Positions 10,899 through 64,000 of a stretch of 64,000 nt of DNA are shown one piece after another; the first letter of the stretch is position 1; each line of letters opens with the position of its first letter. The translations under genes were made by a program, and so were the position numbers. Below the pieces are notes generated by a model. It was not told where the DNA came from. It searched no databases and saw only the letters and a program-made list of their open reading frames with translations. Origin of the DNA: Bagarius yarrelli (Eukaryota; Chordata; Actinopteri; Siluriformes; Sisoridae); contig VCAZ01000003.1 in the NCBI GenBank assembly GCA_005784505.1, positions 3,305,510 to 3,369,509 on the forward strand. The letters run 5' to 3'.

Positions 10899-11434
10899 CA
10901 GGGGTGTCAAAACTTTTAAAAACAGGGGCTAGATATATCAAAATTTGGCCTATATTTCATTATTTCTTTACATCAATATGCCTACGTGACGTCTACATTA
11001 AAAATAAAATAAAATTCTATATGAATATCTTTATTATCTATATTTCTGCCACAATACCACAGTTACAGTTAGTGTTACTACAGTAAATCCATTGTAAATA
11101 TTGTCAATATGTGGATTGAAATGTATTTCACATGATGTTTCTCATGTATCCGTGTTAAAAATGTCAGCACTGTCACACCTCCGCTCCAAACTCGTGTCGC
11201 ACTGTTGTTGTGTTTAGAAATTCTTTTACGTTGAACAAATGTCAGGGTATGTATGGATTATCAAATTGTTGTCGTTTATGTGTTACTGCTACATCCGGCC
11301 TAAGATTTCGTGCTGTCGCATTGAGAAACTACATTATTTGTAAATTATGCTCAGTTGGCCACATATAAGACGTTCCAATAATCAAGCTGCGGAACGCCAT
11401 ATTTAGCCCTCAGGACTGACTTTGGACACCCCTG
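10899..11434. mobile_element. hAT-like MITE with 8-bp target duplication
   Basis: Left end CAGGGGTGTCAAAA, right end complement CAGGGGTGTCCAAA, flanked by ATATATGG (10891-10898) and ATATATGC (11435-11442). That is an 8-bp duplication with one mismatch, the size expected for hAT. No transposase inside; ~536 bp. Confidence 0.72.
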
Positions 11435-11954
11435 ATATATGCAAAAAAACCAAACTCACTACTGTTTTGATGAGATGACATTCCTGACAACGTGGACATC
11501 AGGTTCCCACACATGGCTTTCTGCACACTTTCAAGCACAGTGAAATTTGTCATTTCTTAAATGAAGGAAGCCATTCTCATCATTTTCTCTTGGGTAAAAA
11601 GTGGCTAGTGTCTTTCAGTCACTGTCTTTTTTATCCTGCGCTGTTGTATTTGTGTTTACAGCTACAGGGACAGTATATTGCACAATCCAGTTCATTTCTG
11701 TTTAAGCAGATAGGGGGTGCTAGAACACAGCTTAGCCCGCCTTACTAAAGCTCTTTGAAAACTGTTCCAGCCCATCAGTCCTTTGGCTTTTTCAGGTTTA
11801 GTTTAGTTAAACCTGTAGGTCACAGTCTTAAAGACTCCACACTTAAAGGCTATTTTCATATTCCTTATTGTGTGTTCGCACCGATTATGTGGACACATCC
11901 TTCTGCCCCCTAAGCAGCATGTCCTTCATCTTGAGCTACATTTCTTCTTCTGAG
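11435..11954 (-). other. piezo2: Probable piezo2 3' UTR
   Basis: Immediately downstream of the piezo2 stop codon on the - strand. No repeat or gene recognised. The extent is unknown. Confidence 0.4.
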
Positions 11955-61191
<49,237 letters not shown>

Positions 61192-61869
61192 CTAAAATCA
61201 ATAAATGAGTGGGTTAGGGTGATGGTAAAACATACCAATCATGCATGTTTGAGTAAATTTCCTTGTAATTTAATAAATCAGGACATTTTTTTAGAAATAA
61301 TTATTACTGTAACTACTTTTTCAATGTTGCGTACTGCATATTTGGTCTCGCAGCTGTTAAATGCACATCTGCTTTTCTTCGGTCACAATTTCCTCTACCG
61401 TAGTTACTTTTTTATTTTTGCAATAGACCGACTATAAAACAACCTTTTGAGTTGAAAGATAAGAATAAAAAGCAGCCAAAGAGAACAATACAGGCAACAG
61501 TCCAGCGGTGGTTCAGTTCCATTTGCATTTAAACGACCAAAATTATTTTCATCCTGACACTTTTGGCTATAGTTACTGTCTAAAGAATAAAGCTAGCACG
61601 AGTGTTATAGCTTTTTGATTTAGCAGTACTGTAGGCTACAAGATCCAAATAAAGCAAAGCCTTTTTGGATAATCTAAAGCAAATGGTCAAAGTCCAAGCC
61701 ATAGGGCCATCCTGAAATAATAGGTGAAGTGAAGTTTCGAACCCTGTTTTTAGGATGCTTATTAAGGGGTTAGGTAACATAAAAAGACACGTAAGCAGAA
61801 GGATTCATGAATTGCATATCTATTACTGTGCTGCTCACGTATGACAGTCCAGTTACAGACAACATAAAG

Positions 61870-62032
61870 TTCTTATTCAGAGCGACTTACAATATTCCTT
61901 GTTATACAACTGAGCAATTGGGGGTTAAGGGCCTTGCTCAGGGGGCCCAACAGTGGTGGCTTGGTGGGGCTGGAAACCAAACCCGTGTCCTAAATTTGGT
62001 AGTCCAACAAATTAACCACTTCTCCACCATGT
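61870..62032 (-). mobile_element. tRNA-derived SINE (family A), reverse
   Basis: CAGAGCGACTTACAATATTC, GGGGTTAAGGGCCTTGCTCA and AAATTAACCACTTCTCC. Confidence 0.78.
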
Positions 62033-62319
62033 CACACCTCAACACACCTCATCATCAACGCAAAGCAATTAAAACTAATTTGATTGTTAACATTCTGACT
62101 GCTGTAGAACATTTTCAACGGTTCGGAAGTACGTACTTACTTAAATCTAGTATATACTTGAGTAGCATGTGATTTCGGATGGCGCCGTTGACTGTGCATG
62201 CTTATGTGTAAACACCGCACTATTGGATGAAAATGTACCTAAATCAATTACAATCAGTTATGTGTTCCACTCACCCCACACACACCAGAGAATAAAAAAA
62301 ATATCAAAGGTCATATAGA

Positions 62320-62535
62320 GGGGCACGCGAGCTTAGTGGCTAGCACTGCTGCCCTTACAGCAAGAAGATCCCGGGTTCGATTCCTCCGACAGTCTAAAAA
62401 CATGTATGTTAGGTTGAATGGTGATTCCAAATTGCCCATAGGAGTGAGTGTGTGTGTGGCCCTGTGATGGACTAGACTCCAGCAGATCCTCGTGACCCCG
62501 AATTACGGGTAAAGAGGATGAATAAATGAATGAAA
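62320..62535 (+). mobile_element. tRNA-derived SINE (family B), internally deleted
   Basis: GCTTAGTGGCTAGCACTGCT, CCCGGGTTCGATTCCTCC (B-box) then directly GACAGTCTAAAAACATGTAT, CAAATTGCCCATAGGAGTGA and CAGCAGATCCTCGTGACCCC. Confidence 0.8.
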
Positions 62536-64000
62536 ATGTCATATGGAGTTCCGATTTGGATTAAAACCACTTGAGAGTGAGATCAACTATAGCACTGCTG
62601 CTTTTTACTGTCAGTAACAGTAACAGCGTTATAACGGGGAAAACTAACATAATCAAGTGTTTGATTACTCATTACTAAAAAAAAAAGTAGCACTGTTAGT
62701 AACACCATTTATTTACAACGCCGTTAATCCCATCACTGATCTACCCAAGATTTATGGACACCATTACCGGCACACCCACATAAGTGAGTTTGTTTAAACC
62801 AAGTTGAAGTGTCTTTATTCTAAATGTCTTTATTCTAACCGGTATTTACAAACTAATCATATTTAACATTTTACAATTTTCTGGGTAAACATACTGTATG
62901 TGCATAATCAGGGTACCACTAAAGTGGCAAATAAAGGTACCGTTTAGTGATATATCTTTTAAAAACATTTTTTTTTAGTCCTATATACCGATAAATTAAT
63001 CACCTTATGGGCTTCTATAAAATCTTCTTGAAAAATCGACTTCGCACGCTGTCAGTCTGCGTCTTCTTTTTTTTAACAACATTTTCTTCGTTCAGCCTAA
63101 TTTCACCAAACAACTTCTCTGAAAGGGTTTCAAACCTCATTCTGCAGCTCAGACACGTGGAAAAGATGCATTTTATTGTGCCTTTGAATGTGCAAGAATG
63201 TTTCAGGCCCTGCTTTCCGTGGTAGATTAACAGAATGAAGTGATAATGTTTAACACATTGAAGTCTCCCGGAGGTTAAAAACGCCTGTGTTTATTTGTGC
63301 TGTTAGGTCATGGTGTAATTCTTCATTTTGTAATCTAAGATAACAGTCCCTAAATTAAAGGGACTGTTATCCCTTTGGACTTTAAACAAAGAGCGGATTT
63401 GGAAGAAATCCTTCCTATACCACTATACACACGGTTTGCTAAGCACTACTCAACCACCGACTGGCTTAGCTTTGATTAAGAGCTAATTTGGAACAATTGG
63501 ATCTACTTAACTCTTACAGCATTTTGCCTTTTTTGTTCTCTTACTTTCTGTCTTTCTTTCTAGACTCAGCGATTTGTGCAGAATTCTCTGAAACCAGCTG
63601 TGTAATTTCAGCACAGGCCAAGAGGCATCCTGCCGTAATGAGAACCACCTGGACCTTCTCAGGCTGTCGGTCGCACTTCCCTTTCCTTTAGTGTGAGCTT
63701 TAACATTTTTTATTGACCCATATACATCTATACACAAAACACAAGCTCAAATGTACACAGTGAAGTAACTTACAATGTTTAAGGGTATATAGGAAGAAGC
63801 ATGAATTAGTAAGTGAACACTTTTAAACAAAAAGTCTTCTTTTTGTTGACTTTTAAGCCAACAAAAAGGATCTAAAAAAAAGATCTGGAAAAAAAAGATC
63901 TGCTTGTGTTTTTTATTCATATTTCCGACAAAATTTTTGTATAAAGGTAAAATATGCATAAGTCTTACAGCATTTCCTTAGAACCCGCGCATGTTCACAC

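Larger units (their letters stand above)
61192..64000. other. piezo2 intron, no further exon seen
   Basis: Contains SINE copies at 61870-62030 (family A, reverse) and 62320-62535 (family B). The rest is unrecognised. I looked for the next upstream piezo2 exon (YLYQFQFF region) on the - strand and did not find it. Confidence 0.5.

Noticed and set aside
63488..63737. Overlapping open frames near the right edge as a further piezo2 exon
   Set aside because: No match to Piezo2 N-terminal sequence on the - strand and no supporting acceptor/donor pair with the required phase.

Overview
This is a vertebrate nuclear DNA window, almost certainly from a teleost fish. The evidence is split genes with GT-AG introns, many tRNA-derived SINEs of a type common in ray-finned fish, Tc1/mariner, hAT and piggyBac-like elements, and long TA and CA microsatellites. 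The SINE and 'GAGGATGGGTTC' repeat families suggest an ostariophysan, perhaps a catfish, but that is a weak inference. There are no operons or other prokaryotic features.

Two host genes are present, in convergent (tail-to-tail) order. The 3' part of napg (gamma-SNAP) lies on the + strand at 3350-8522 in nine exons, including an 18-nt microexon. Its first ~41 codons lie to the left of the window. The mechanosensitive cation channel gene piezo2 lies on the - strand at 11955-61191. I could place 45 consecutive coding exons with compatible phases throughout; they encode about 2461 residues from late in the N-terminal blade to the natural stop codon. The first ~300 residues lie beyond 64000. NAPG and PIEZO2 are also neighbours in human (18p11.22), so this is conserved synteny. 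Gamma-SNAP works in SNARE recycling and Piezo2 in touch and proprioceptive transduction; no functional link between them is implied.

Layout: 1-1840 is a 36-bp minisatellite that runs straight into the 3' end of an RTE-like retrotransposon (to ~2110). 2390-3325 holds TE remnants and a poly-T tract. 3350-8522 is napg. 8523-9270 is probable napg 3' UTR. 9271-11954 is intergenic, with a degenerate tandem array and a hAT MITE. 11955-61191 is piezo2. Its introns hold TE relics, a piggyBac-like MITE, a long-TIR family (two copies), a degenerate tandem array with a ~141-bp higher-order period (22080-23790), a palindromic-ended element (33117-33405), an apparently intact DD37E Tc1/mariner transposon (43090-44657), a 21-bp minisatellite (48280-49500) and many SINEs. 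61192-64000 shows only repeats and no further exon.

The most notable observation is that the opening minisatellite is an in-place expansion of 12 codons of the retrotransposon's own reverse-transcriptase C-terminal region. Single-copy versions of the same segment survive in two related fragments elsewhere in the window.
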